Shown here in pieces: positions 12,361-25,156 of a stretch of 64,000 bases of DNA. This DNA is from Medicago truncatula. Taxonomy: Eukaryota > Streptophyta > Magnoliopsida > Fabales > Fabaceae. The notes under the pieces are model-generated. The model was not told the origin of the DNA and made no database searches. It was given only the letters and a program-made list of their open reading frames with translations. The position numbers were made by a program, and so were the translations under genes. Each line of letters begins with the position of its first letter. The stretch's first letter is position 1. The stretch is taken from contig NC_053042.1 in assembly GCF_003473485.1 (NCBI RefSeq), forward strand, positions 53,345,762 through 53,409,761. The letters run 5' to 3'.

Positions 12361-13987
12361 TCTTGTCTAATATCAATTGTTGATAATCCATTTTTACTGT
12401 ATTAACTTTAAGCAATGATTGTTAGTTGAAGCATGAAAATCAGGGAGTGCAATGTATCATTATTGTCTCATTCGCTTGTATAGATGATAATACATGATTA
12501 GTTTACAAGACATTGTGTTCAGGCATTGAGTTAAGTTGGAGGTACATGTAAATATCGTAAAACGAGGTATAAAAATAAGGCAGAAAAGAGCGAACATTTT
12601 TGGAAACAGCATTTTGCAATTTAATAAATTGATATAATAGAGCAGCTAGAATCTTTGTCATATCATTGTAATGTTCCAAGAAGGGAACTTTCACAATCTA
12701 TTAATTTGTTGTTTTTATCTGTGTTACTGTAACTTCATAGTATTTTTATGCCTTTTTTCCCTCTTAATATTTGGAATGCTAATTGGCACATTACATGTTC
12801 ATGTCATGTTGCAACGCCATGTAATTTATCACTTTTTTTTTTATCATACTACATTAATATAACTCTGTAAGGTGGTTATAGTCCCGTCCCAGTGCAAATG
12901 GTACAGACCAACTTTAATGAAACACCGGTCAATCCGATGAGGAACCGGCCACATAGCGGTCCAAGCTACTCTTTGAATTGAAAACGATGAGAAGTAAAAT
13001 TCAGTTTGACATTAATGGTTTAGTTGTCGAAACAAAGACTCGGTTGAAACATTGGGTTAAGCAACTAGGTCTGTTCAACTGGTTGTAGCTAGTGGTTGAA
13101 CCTCAATATCAAGTTAACAACACCTTAAAAAAAAGAAAGGGAGATAGAAGAATGAGCTGATGCCCCCCCACATGGTTCAGATGAGCATGACCAATGCCCA
13201 TAAATTTTGTCCTCGTTTTCTTGCTTTTGTCTTTAGGGGAAAAGTTTCCTGTTGGAATCTAGTTGGAAACTTCAGGTGCCAAGAAGTTTATTAAATTAAA
13301 AGTCATGAAATGTATGCGTGACAGTCAAATTGATGGCACATTTTTCATCATATGTACACTTCTACTTTATCACCAACCTTGACCTTAACAAGTGTCCCTA
13401 TCAAGTGAGCAACATTGGCCTCCCCAATAACGGTATATAGTCTTTTTTTTCCTTAAAAAAAAAAAAAAGAGTACAATGTGGAAAAATTAATGTGCAAAAA
13501 ATTGTGAGAAAATATGGGAATATTCTCTCTAATGGCTAAACCATCAAATAAATAAGTTCCAAGTTGGAAAATAAGATAAATTTGGAAGCATTTCAATGTT
13601 GAAGGATTCAATGTCTCAATGTGCTGTTTTGTCAATAAAGAAAATAGAGCAGTGGGGTCGAGCTTCATAAGTGGGATAATTAAGAAATGGCCAGCAATAA
13701 ACCTTTATAGCTTATCTCACATATATATGGACTATGGTTAATCTGCCTCTTTTTTTCATCAAGTCTTCCTCCTTCATTTTCCAAGTCAACTGACGTAACA
13801 AATAAGTTATCTTTTTAGACCACTTGATTCATACATGAGACCGACACATATCTATTTGTGAAGACATTGTATGTATAATGTAACAGTTCCCACCACTAGT
13901 ACTTAACCTTCACTACATCAATGAAGAATCAGTTATTTTACTTCTTTTCATGTTAAGAATCCTTTACTTCTTCCTCGTAAATTTGAG
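12361..13987. other. LRK-2/LRK-3 intergenic region
   Basis: 3' flank of LRK-2 followed by the LRK-3 promoter. Around 12880-13110 a less AT-rich stretch (AACACCGGTCAATCCGATGA and nearby) looks like an old dispersed repeat. No other gene seen. Confidence 0.5.
13783..13800. promoter_or_regulatory. Putative W-box plus TGACG element upstream of LRK-3
   Basis: AAGTCAACTGACGTAAC contains TTGACT on the minus strand (the WRKY W-box core) directly next to TGACG (TGA/bZIP core), about 200 bases before the LRK-3 ATG. The same AAGTCAACT word sits upstream of four other genes of this cluster. Confidence 0.5.
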
Positions 13988-16291
13988 ATGGCTCCATTAG
14001 ATTTTTTCTGCTTCCTCTTGTATTGTCTCCTTGTGTTGATTTTATCAGCAAGGTATGGAAATGGGAACCAATATAACTGTCCACACTCATTCAGTTGTGG
14101 AGCTCGTGGGATTTTCCATTACCCTTTCACCAAGGCAGAACAACCAGACTGTGGCTCCATACTCATACGTGGCTGTGATGACAGTTATTATTCACCCAAA
14201 ATGATCCAACTGGACAAGAATGCAAAACCAATTGAGCTAACTGGTGTCGTTGACCAGAGTACCATTACACTTTCTGATCAAGATTTTTACAAACGTTTGC
14301 AAGATAATGCTTGTGATACTTTGAACCACAATTACACTCTTCCTCCCCCTTCTCCTTTTGTTTCTTTTTATATAAATTATAATGTAACTCTTTTCCTATG
14401 CAATCGCAGCCATAATATCAATCCACCAGAACAGTATTTTAAACACAACTGTACTTCCTTTTCCTACGATATCTATTATAACAGGAAACCATATCTCAAT
14501 GTTACTAATGAGGCAGATAAATTTTTCTCGTCCTGCTCGGTTCTTCAGTTTCCAACTAAAGATTTGCCTGATACCGAACACATTTTATCATTTGTATCTG
14601 GTCAGATGGTTATTAAAATAGTACTATCTGCTGATTGTAATGCATGCTGCAACCACAGAGGAGGCCAATGCAGGCTTGATGCCAACCAAATGTTTTACTG
14701 TGACAATGGTACGCTTCTAATAAACTTCTCATTCTCATGTACTCCATTTGTTTATTTACAGTTTACTTACAAAGTTGCTTCAAATTGGCTTCTGCTGCAG
14801 AGCGGAAGAGAAAATATTTTAAGCTGCTACTTGGACTTGGACTTGGAATAGGTAATATATATAATTAATAATTTTTTTAATTGATAACGAAACGTAAGAA
14901 TATTTCATATATTTAAAATTTTATCCGGTTGAAAGTTGAATTTCCCTACTACAGGTTTAAGCATTACATTGTTTGTACTGGGTATTCTTATAATACGATG
15001 CCTCTCCAGAAGAAAACGTGCTCCATCAGACCTCCAGAATCAATCGAGAAGCGCATATGCTGATGTGACTGATCCCTACCGAAATCCAGATCAAGAAAAT
15101 GGCACTGTCTACTTTGAAATCCCTCTGTTTTCTTACAAGGAGCTAGAAGAAGCTACAAATAATTTCCACCACGGCCACCAGCTTGGAAGCGGAGGCTTTG
15201 GAATAGTTTACTATGGTAAATCGTTCCTTTCCCAAACTTTACTCTATCGAAATGTTTTAGTTGTACACTTATACAGTATTTCCAATATGTTGAATAACTA
15301 ATGATTACCTGATCTGATCCTTAACAAATAACAACCAGGAAAACTGCACGATGGACGAGAAGTTGCTGTGAAGCGCCTATATGAACATAACTGGAGGCGA
15401 GTAGAACAGTTCACGAATGAAATTGAGATCCTTGCTCGCACACGCCACACGAATCTTGTATCCCTTTATGGCAGTACTTCATATCACAGCAACGAACTAC
15501 TGCTCGTGTACGAATATGTTCCAAATCACACTGTTGATTGCCATCTCCACGGCAATCTAGCAAGATCAGGCACACTGCCATGGCATATCAGGATGAAAAT
15601 TGCCATAGAGACAGCAAGCTCATTGGCTTATCTGCATGCTTCAGGCATCATCCACCGTGACGTAAAAACCAAAAACATTCTCCTCACAGATAACTTCAGT
15701 GTCAAAGTTGGAGATTTTGGTCTTTCAAGGCTATTCCCCCTCGATATCACCCATGCTTCCACGGCACCACAAGGGACACCGGGTTATGTTGATCCAGAAT
15801 ATCACCAATGCTACCAGCTTACTAGCAAGAGTGATGTATACAGTTTTGGTGTTGTGGTCATTGAGCTAATATCATCTAAGCTTCCAGTTGATATGAAGAG
15901 GCATAAGGATGAGATTAACTTGTCAAACCTGGCCTTAAAGAAAATACAAGAGGGTGCATTAATTGAGTTGGTGGATCCTTATCTTGGTTTTGATTCAGAC
16001 AATGAGATAAAGCGGATGATAGTTTCGGTGGCAGAGTTAGCTTTTCAATGTTTGCAAAGGGACAAGGAATTGAGACCTTCCATGGAAGAGGTTTTGAAGA
16101 TGTTGATGAGAATTGAAAGTGGGAAGGATGTGCCTGAGCATATAGTTGAAGAAGATGTGTGTCCACCCTCTCCACCTTCACCAGATGGGGATGGGAATGA
16201 GATTGAGATTGGACTATTCCAAAAAATGATGCCACAGCCATCACCTAAAGCTGTGGTTGATAAATGGGATAGTAAATCCAGTACCTTCTAA
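13988..16291 (+). CDS. LRK-3: LRK10L receptor kinase, alpha ectodomain + type-1 kinase (intact)
   Basis: Exons 13988-14708, 14801-14851, 14955-15215 and 15339-16291 give 661 residues, all introns GT-AG, phase 1. The start gives a clear signal peptide (FFCFLLYCLLVLILSARYG). The ectodomain shows CPHSFSCGARG, YPFT, CDSS-like spacing, NYT/NVT/NRS glycosylation sites and a terminal CNACCNHRGGQCRLD motif. The membrane helix is in exon 3 (SITLFVLGILIIRC). Kinase: LGSGGFGIVYYG, VAVKR, IIHRDVKTKNILL, DFGLSR and GTPGYVDPEY; an RD kinase with all key residues. The tail ends DKWDSKSSTF, shorter than in its sisters. Tandem neighbour of LRK-2 and LRK-4 in the same direction. Confidence 0.92.
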
Positions 16292-17694
16292 TACCAGTGG
16301 TCGTTGATAGCATAGCCTTGCAAACTAATTACTGATATGCAGCATTTAAACATTGTCATTCATAATAAGAGGGCACACTTTTTACTTTTGGTATACAAGT
16401 GATTAGATTTTAGCTCTATTGTCATTGTAAACGAGTTTAAATATAATGTATCTTCCCTCCCCCAACTTTTGTAATATATATTTTTTTTAATAATCTTAGA
16501 TAATATGTTATACAAAAAGGGTTTTGTTACAACTATATTAAGGGCAGTTTTTGTCCTTTTAGACAGTAGTGTGTATATAATGATTTGATTCTCTCTTCTT
16601 TTATATGAGATTTTATTTGCTTCCTTCGAACCAAGCAATTGAGCTCAAATGATTATAAAGACCTTTTTCCTTGAAACCGGAAGGTTAACACCAAATTTTT
16701 TTCTTCGTCTCTTGTAATGTTAGGACTTCTCATTTGATATTATTGGAGCCCTCCTCATGCTTCTATTCTCTCTCTCTTCTTATCTTAATAGATAAAATGG
16801 CATAACTTTCATGGATAAGATTTGCTTGCGAATTGCAATTGTGTCCCAACAATTGAACCAAAAGCACTAATAGTAACAATATGAAGATCTATATTTGAAA
16901 TAAAAATAAACTATCAATTTAATTCCTAATAAAAATAATTTAGGGACTAAATTACTTAAAGTAATAACATTGCAAAATGATGCCAAAATCATAGTGTCAT
17001 ACTTCAATTGTTTTAAGATAAAAATTTGTTCCAGATAAGTCCTCGACAATATATCAAAACTACCGGTAGAAAATACAACAATCAAACATTATCTTACTAG
17101 GTTGGATTGACTAAACTACACGATACTATTATATTTTATGATAGTTCATATCTATCCATGAGAGAAGATACTCTTCGAAGTTAAAAAAAAATAAAAAATA
17201 CAGTTAAATAGAATGATTGTCATGCTTAATGTTTTTAGCCTTTTAGGAGGAATTAATTGCTGTATGACTTTATTTTATCTACTTTTTTCTATTAACAACA
17301 CATAGTGTTGAATTGAAATGAGATGGATGTCATAGTAGAAAAAGGCCAATAACCAAAACAATACAGAGACAGCACGTACGTGGCATCATGAACTGGTCAC
17401 CTCACCTTAACTCTCACTTCTACGTTGGATTGATACAGTGGAATAAGAATTCTGTAAGCGAGGACTTGCCCTTCTTGCAAGATAACCTTTTCTCTAACAA
17501 ATTCCACTAGTCTTTCTTATTTCAAGTCAACTTGCGTATTAGGTGGTTCAATACGGGGATATATTGTGGAAGTTAAAGAGTGAAGTACAACACACTTTCA
17601 TTAGTGAATCACATTACAATCTCTACCTATAAAGTGGGGGATTTTCTTGCTTATTTTCCACCACTGTTTCCGTATCTTGGCCTTGCAATACACA
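16292..17694. other. LRK-3/LRK-4 intergenic region
   Basis: AT-rich, no gene seen. The last 200 bases are the LRK-4 promoter: a TATAAAG at about 17630 lies 65 bases before the chosen ATG. Confidence 0.5.
17525..17530. promoter_or_regulatory. Putative W-box upstream of LRK-4
   Basis: AGTCAA (TTGACT on the minus strand) within TTTCAAGTCAACTTGCG, 165 bases before the LRK-4 start codon. It matches the word and rough spacing seen at the sister genes. Confidence 0.45.
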
Positions 17695-20541
17695 ATGAAC
17701 CCCCTTTTCATTTTCAAATCATTAATATTCTTCCAGTTACTGCTTGTTTCAGCTCAAGATGGAGGATGTCCAACCTCCTTTAGTTGTGGATATCTTGGCC
17801 AAATTACCTTCCCTTTCACAGTCACACAATACCCTCACTGTGGCATACTGGCCATAAGTGGTTGTGATAAAAAAAATACATCTGCTCCCAAAAGCATCCA
17901 ACTAGGAAAGATGCCATCCAAACAGCCTTTAATAGTTACATACGTGGAAGGTAATACCATCACGGTCTCAGATAAAACACAGCGGAAGTATTTGCTATCC
18001 AAAAAATGCCAAGCCTTTCACAATTATCCTGTTCCTCCCACTACTCCTTTGGGTTCTTTCTACCTCAAATTTAATATAACTATGTTCAAATGCAATCGCT
18101 CCCTTAAGGTCACCCCTCCAAAATCATTTCAAAACTACGCAAACTGTTCCGGTTATGATATCTACTATGACCTTCAAAATATTGTGAGACCTCCTCCTTT
18201 CAAAGTGCCAAACTCTTTAGCACAGTGTACACAGTGTCAGGCTGCGGTAAGAGACATGCCCAATGATGACCCCTTTGAGTTTCTATCTCCTCAGATCTCC
18301 ATTGTAGTACAATTATCTGATGATTGTAACCAGTGTCTTCATCATCAAGGGGGACGATGCCGACTTGATATTCAAGGAAAATTCCACTGTGCCGAAGGTA
18401 TGCTTTCACAATACATGCGCATTGTTAAAAAGAGTTTAAGAGAGGGGAGGTTGTCCTGATTGAAGGGCATTAAATAGACCTCAACCAAAGGTTACACAAC
18501 AAAGGTTGTTAAAAAAAGGTTACCAGAAAATCCAACTTCTAAGACTTTTTCGTTGGACGTATACTAAAATTTTGGCACCCAACAGTGTTCAATCCTAAGT
18601 ATCAGTTACTAGACTGTATTATATACAGTAGAATAGAAATTTGAAATTTCCATCCTTGTATAGTAATTTAAGGAAATGGATCCCCTTCAGCTGCTGCACC
18701 GTGCAGCTGCTGTCGGGGTCAAAATACATAATTTAGTCTCAAGTGCAGCTGCTGTCGGGGTCAAAATACATAATTTAGTCTCAAGTCTTCACTTTATTGC
18801 TTGTTTTCAATTTAATCGGTACCTTTGATTTCTGCTGCAGGGGATAAAAGTTTGGCGTGGAAGTTAGGACTTGGTAATGTTTGTTCCTCTAACATAGAAT
18901 TTTCTTGAATTTCGAATGTCGATATTTAAAGATTATGAGCATCATACACATATCATATGTTCCATCTATTTTATACCCTACTCCCCCTTTTAATGGGAAT
19001 GAATATTTTTATATAGGAATTTTAGATGGCACGATATATTTTTGCCTATATATTTATTTCCCTTTTTATAGACCTATCACAGTTTGAACGGTGGAGGATA
19101 TAATAGTCAAGCAATCACAGTCAATCAGAGAGTATTTCAAATTCCCTTTGCATGCTCTTCAAGTTAATATTCAATAAATTATTGAATTTTTCTCACCTTT
19201 ATTGATTTCTAGGCATTGGACTTCTTGTCATTATTATAACCGGGTTGCTGATTATATGGCGCTGCAAACGACGTGTTCCTGATTTCTACTCAAATAAATA
19301 TACAGAGAGTAACAGTTTCTACCATGGGGTGCCGGTCTTTTCCTTTAAGGATCTTGAAGTAGCAACAAAAATTTTTGACAGTTCAAGAGAACTTGGAGAA
19401 GGAGGATTTGGCACTGTTTATTACGGTATGTGTAGCACTCACAAACTCTACTATCTATGAAAAGGCGGTAGGTTTAATTAGAACTTCCCTGTAGTTATAA
19501 GTAAATAATAACTCTTGCTTTCATCTTTAACAACCAGGAAAACTCAAAGATGGACGTGAAGTTGCTGTGAAGCGCTTATTTCAGCACAACTTTAAACGAG
19601 TTGAACAGTTCATGAATGAAATCAAAATCCTCACTCGATTGCGCCACAGAAATCTAGTTTCTCTCTATGGCTGTACTTCACATCATAGTCATGAACTATT
19701 GCTTGTATATGAATACATTTCAAATGGAACTGTTTCCAGTCATCTGCGTTGTGAATCAACGAATCCTGGCTTTCTTCCATGGCATATTCGAATGAAAGTT
19801 GCCTTAGAGACTGCTACTGCTTTGGCTTATCTCCATGCTTCTGAAATCATTCACCGTGATGTGAAAACAAACAACATTCTCCTTGACAACACCTTTTGCA
19901 TTAAAGTTGCAGACTTTGGACTATCAAAACTGTTCCCAAATGATATCACACACGTCTCCACAGCTCCACAAGGAACCCCGGGATATATGGATCCGGAATA
20001 TCATCAATGCTACAGGCTTACAAGCAAGAGTGATGTTTACAGCTTTGGAGTTGTACTTGTTGAGCTGATATCGTCTATGCCAGCAGTTGATATGAGCAGA
20101 GATAAGGATGAGATAAACTTGGCAAATTTAGCCATACGGAAGATTCAAAAAAGTAAAATCCATGAGCTTGTGGATCCTTCCCTTGGCTTTGAGTCAGATA
20201 AGGATGTTAAAAGGAAAATAGTTTTGATAGCAGAGTTGGCTTTTCAGTGTTTGCAGCGGGATAAGGAATTGAGGCCCTCAATGGATGAGGTTTTGGACGT
20301 GCTGAGGAGAATTGATAGTGTTAGTGGGAGGGATGAGTTTGGAAATGTAGAGGAAGTAATAGCTCGTGGAGCAGTGATGTCGAGTATTAACGTATGTTCA
20401 CTGTCATCGTCCTCACCCGATCACGTTGAGATGAAATTGTTGAAGAATAAAAAGTTAACGTCTCCTACGGGTGTGACGGATAAATGGGATAGTGAATCGA
20501 CTACTTCTAATGTCAGCGGTCAGTCAGCAAGCCGGATTTAA
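17695..20541 (+). CDS. LRK-4: LRK10L receptor kinase, alpha ectodomain + type-1 kinase (intact)
   Basis: Exons 17695-18397, 18841-18873, 19213-19425 and 19538-20541 give 650 residues. I chose the ATG at 17695 over an in-frame one at 17647 because it places a good signal peptide (FIFKSLIFFQLLLVSAQ) at the N-terminus. Ectodomain: CPTSFSCGYLG, FPFTV, HCGILAISGCD and CNQCLHHQGGRCRLD. Exon 3 encodes the helix (GLLVIIITGLLIIW). Kinase: LGEGGFGTVYYG, VAVKR, IIHRDVKTNNILL, DFGLSK and GTPGYMDPEY, a complete RD kinase. The C-tail DKWDSESTTSNVSGQSASRI is near that of the orphan fragment at 28279-28569. The 3' flank is also shared with the flanks of LRK-5 and LRK-6. Confidence 0.92.
18701..18784. repeat. 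Perfect 42-bp tandem duplication in LRK-4 intron 1
   Basis: Two adjacent copies of a 42-base unit beginning GTGCAGCTGCTGTCGGGGTC (18701 and 18743). It lies 57 bases upstream of the exon-2 acceptor. No effect on splicing signals is evident. Confidence 0.9.
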
Positions 20542-23147
20542 TATAACACTTGTAGAGGAAATGTAATCTGGTCAATTAGCATATTTCCTTTATTGTGTTT
20601 TCTTTTCTCCCATTGCATAATTTGAATTCGTTACTATAATATAATTAGCTAGAGCAGAATTGCACCTATATACTACATTATTTGATACTTCTCTATGTTC
20701 ATTCTCTTGTAAGTAATTGGGTTATGATGATTTATGAAAAAAAATAAGAAAATTCAGTGTAATCATATAGTATTATTTATACTTTAAGAGTTTATCTTAT
20801 TCCTATAGTACATACTTAAGAGATTTTTTATCATATCAAAAGGGAATAAAATTAGCATGGTGGTCCGATTGACAGAGTAGCAAGAAACAACGAGTTACCT
20901 GAGCACCGTTCAACATTTGCGATTTGCGAAGAAAGCAAAGTGGCGGCTACTGATGATGATCATGGAATTTAGGGATTTCAGTTTTAAGTAATTTGATTTG
21001 ATATGAAACTATTGGAATTTTTCTAGATGCAAAACGATACTCCTATACTATATAGTATATAGTTTTTCAATTCATAATATGAAAACAAAAACAATAATTC
21101 ATTTCGTTCAACAGGTTCAAACCGCTGAAATGCTTATTTATTGTATCTGTTGGTTCTTTGGCGGATACAACTGATTTTTAATTAAAATTTGAAATGGGAA
21201 AAATACCCCCTCTATTTTGTCACATGACACAAATCTCCCCTCCCGTTAAAAACTTTAAATTTCCATCAAATGAAAAAATAGAAACGCCGCCACGCCTCTT
21301 CTCATTCCTTTCACTCTGGTTATAAATTGCATACACACTTTTTCAGTTTCTCTTTTCATTGTTGTTGTAACTTGTTATCATTTTTTTCGTCATCGATTCT
21401 TTTCTTCTATGGAAGCATTAGACAATAGTTAAATCATTAGGTATAATTGCTTTCATACTTATCATTGTTCGTTGCATTGGGTATCGTTTCTTTCATTAAC
21501 ATATTTTGATTTTTGAAATATGACGTAGATGATTTTGGAGATACTTTAATCAACAGGTTTGATAGTTTCAATTCTGATGAGTCTTATTTTGTTAAGCCAA
21601 TTGAATGTCTAAATGCATATCAATTCAAATGTTGTACAGTGGACACCATATTTTATGTGAAGTGTTCACATATGCATTCAACAAAAGAGATTTGAGCATT
21701 ACTTTTTTCATCCTATGTATTTCCTCGCGCGCCCTATTTTTTTTTCTAAAATTACCCTCGGAGCATTCCGGATTATATAATCCGGAATGGTGTTTTCTTT
21801 TGTTAAAGGGTGAAAAAATGAGTAACGAATTTTGTAATCTGGAAACTTCAAAAAATAGGGCGCGTTACATGATGTTTCCGGATTACATAATCCAGAAACC
21901 CCCTAAACACCCCTTTTCAAGGTAAAACAGTTCGGATTATATAATCCGAACTGTATCAGCATAAATTCTAACCATGTTTGTAACATAGATAGTCATTTTA
22001 GGGACAATATTAATCTTCCTAACTCTCATTCTTATGTTTTGGGTCATTGTTACATGTTCTTAGTTAAAAATCGGGTTTTCAGCCTACTTGATCGGATTGC
22101 TCCGAAACTTCCCCAGAAAATCAGAAAAAATTCAAGGGACTTCTTACGGGACTCCGCCCCTCAAAATTCAAAATTCCATCGTTTAGACTCATTTTTCATA
22201 TTCTTAGAAAAATCCGAAAAAATTTGCATTAGTTTTATTTGATTTTTAGAATTTTTTGGTACTATTTTATAATTTTATTTGACAGGTTTTTAGCATTTTT
22301 TACTTAGTTTTTTTTGTTGTTTTTAAAAGCAAAACTCAAAATTGCTGAAATGTGAGAGAGTCTGATGGCTGATAATACATAAGAATTGTCCGGATTATAA
22401 AATCCGAAATAGTAAACATGAATCTGAATTTTAAAATCCAAAATGCACAAGGGCATTTTTGGAAATTTTACAGGACGCGGAAGAAGGCCATCTTAGGCAA
22501 AGTAATAGTCAAGAGATTTTTATATATTTTTCGATGGTTTCATTCGTATATTGTATGTGATAGGACAATAAAAAATATATAGATAGCTATATGGATATTG
22601 AACTACCGAGAAAGACTCAATTATTATACTAGAAACATAAGTTATAAGACGCTAGAAAATAAAAATGGATTAAGTTCATTCTACATATGGATTGATAATG
22701 GTCATAAGAAAATAACAGAAATTGATAACCCATCGTTGAGAAGAGACATTATCAATATTTTTTTTAGTAACAATAATAATGTTAAGCTAGTAAAGTTAGT
22801 TTTTATCTTTTCCTAAATAAAAAGTTGTTTTAGGAGGTTATTGTTACTAAAAGTATGTTTGTTTAAAAAAATATATGTTGAACACAATGATTAATAAAAA
22901 ATTTGAACTTTTTTGGGGGATTTTTTTTCATGTTCTAAAATGTTAAGGTTAATTATGATTTTTGTTCCAACAAATTGGAATCTTTTAAGCATACTCTTTA
23001 ATTTTAATAGTTTTTTAATCCTTACAAAAAATTTCAAATAATAGGTTTCAAATAGGTTTCAAATAATTGGAGATCAATTAATTATAGTCACTCGGGTCCC
23101 ATCCCATAGCCGCAGACTCATAAGACTTGTGTGGTACTCATTTTACA
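20542..23147. other. LRK-4/LRK-5 intergenic region
   Basis: 20542-20970 is a 3' flank shared with 28570-29170 and about 33185-33780 (common words include TTCAACATTTGCGA and GAAGAATGCA-like motifs). The middle holds the palindrome cluster listed separately. The rest is AT-rich with no supported gene. Confidence 0.55.
21726..21954. repeat. Cluster of long palindromes sharing core GGATTATATAATCC
   Basis: 21764-21789 is a perfect 26-base palindrome and 21927-21954 a perfect 28-base palindrome. Both have the core GGATTATATAATCC, but their arms differ (CATTCC/GGAATG versus ACAGTTC/GAACTGT). 21874-21899 is an imperfect one (core GGATTACATAATCC), and a fourth decayed copy lies near 22390. An outer inverted pair, CGCGCCCTATTTTTT (about 21727) and AAAAAATAGGGCGCG (about 21851), encloses the first. 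No frame; probably part of a mobile element or cruciform-forming repeat. Confidence 0.85.
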
Positions 23148-23153
23148 AGTCAA
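23148..23153. promoter_or_regulatory. Putative W-box upstream of LRK-5
   Basis: AGTCAA (TTGACT on the minus strand), 118 bases before the original LRK-5 start, inside a promoter block of about 150 bases conserved with LRK-6 and LRK-7 (shared words: AGACTTGTGT, CAAGTCAACTA, AGTGTGGAACAAATTG). Confidence 0.5.
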
Positions 23154-24101
23154 CTAACGTGTCAATTGGCTCAGAAGGATATCTTTATGCACTACAAATT
23201 AAGAAAGTGTGGAACAAATTGATAAACACAATTGTTGTAAAGAAAATAAAATTGATAAACACAATTGGATATGGCTCTAGTTTATGTAGTAGTACGTCTT
23301 TTGTTCTCTCATTTAATTGTGTTACTGCTACTTGTCTTAACTAGGAAAGGAAATGGACACAGTGATGATTGTCCAGAATCATTTGATTGTGGAATTGATT
23401 AAATACCCTTTTACAACAGTTGAATTCCCAAGCTGTGGTACATTGGCAATTCAAGGTTGTGATAATCTCAACAAAACTGCTATGAAGCACGTCCAGTTAA
23501 CCAAAGGAGGAAAACTCTTTCAAGTTACAAACATTGATAATCGCGGGTCCATTGGCAACACTATTTCCATTATTGACCCCAATATCACCAAGCTTTTGGA
23601 GAAGAATGCTTGTGAGGCATTCAGCCATGTTAATATTACACTCCTTCCTTCCTCTCCTTTTGGAACTTTTTTTTATGAAAAACTACATAACAGCTTTCAA
23701 ATGCAACCGTACCCGAAAATTAGGCATCCAACCTCCAAGTAATTTCTTCAGAAATAGTTCTTGTCATCCCTATGATTTTTACTTTGGCGATTCAATATTT
23801 GATGATGAGTCCAACCACTCTTTCGTGTCCTGTTCGTCATTGCATCTTCCTGTCAATGAATTAGGCTTTGCACTTTCCGGCAATCCATTTCCATTCTTAG
23901 ATGATCAAATAACCTTTCAGTTCAAACCTTCATATATCTTTCACCAATGTCATTACCGTGATAAAAATATTAATTGTCGTGTTGACAGAAAAGGACAAAT
24001 TTATTGCCCCGCAAGGTAATGCGTTAACAAAACTTACAGAAACATTTACGATATTACATGGATCATTAGAATTTTGCTAACTACTTCCTATTTGAATTAT
24101 T

Positions 24102-24717
24102 GAGAAATACTAGGGACACACTCTCTAACACACCCTTTTAACACACACCAATTATAAATTGCCACGTCATCCAATTTCCTTATTGATTTACCTGACAACC
24201 GGCTGCATAAGTTAAGAAACAACGTTATTATTTTTTTCAAAAGTCGTCCAATAATCTTAATTGTGAAAAGAAAAAAAAAAATCGTCACTATCCTTTGTTC
24301 CTTCAACCACCCTTCCACTAATCTCATTCCTGCAAGTATTTCCAATTACGTTTTTCTTCCCGTTGAAATCGAAATCTAAAACAAACTCACTAGAAATTAC
24401 CAAACTCAAATTGTTATAGAAATGGAACCCTTATGCTTTTTCAAACTCAAATTCTCTGTTTTTTTTTTTTTTGCAAAGGTTCCAAAAAAGTGAAGGTACA
24501 GTCATGGTGAAAAGTGGAAACGCATGGAAGAATGAAGATGGACGGTTTTTTTCAAAACTGAAGATGGAGAGTTAAAGTCCAAATAAAAAAAATAAATACT
24601 CTTTCAAAATCAAACCGGTAGCAAGTTACCAAATTAAAAATAGTGGATGACATGTCAAGTTATAATTGGTGTGTGTTAAAAGGGTGTGTTAGAGAATGTA
24701 TCCCTAACATTTCTCTC
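24102..24717. mobile_element. MITE in LRK-5 intron 1, 8-bp target duplication
   Basis: Inverted ends of about 70 bases (GAGAAATACTAGGGACACAC on the left; complement of GAATGTATCCCTAACATTTC on the right) and a duplication GAATTATT at 24094-24101 and 24718-24725. The paralogous intron of LRK-7 at 35734-35749 lacks the element and has the uninterrupted TTTGAATTATTATTATGCAG, an empty-site control. Confidence 0.88.
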
Positions 24718-24826
24718 GAATTATTATGCAGGAGGGGTAGAAGTTCAACTTGGAAGCTAATATTGGTTTTAGGTGATGTACAAACTTTAATATTCAATAC
24801 AACTAGTTTGTGTGCATTTGGGTATA

Positions 24827-25114
24827 TGTTTGGCTAAGACCAATAAACTAGCTTATAGCTTACAAGTTCATAGGAGTAAAACAGTCTATTTTACTATCTT
24901 ATAGTTTATTTTTCAAATGTTATTTCAAATAAGATTTAAGTTTAGCATATCATCTTTTTTTTCCTTTCTAATTTTATCCTTATTATTTTATTTGAAATTC
25001 AGTTTTACCTTATGTTTTAAATGTAATCAGATCCATTAATTTCTTGGTTGGATGAAATATTTGTTTCTATTCTTACATTTAATTTTCTATTGTTATGCTT
25101 AAATTTTTTTGCCC

Positions 25115-25156
<42 letters not shown>

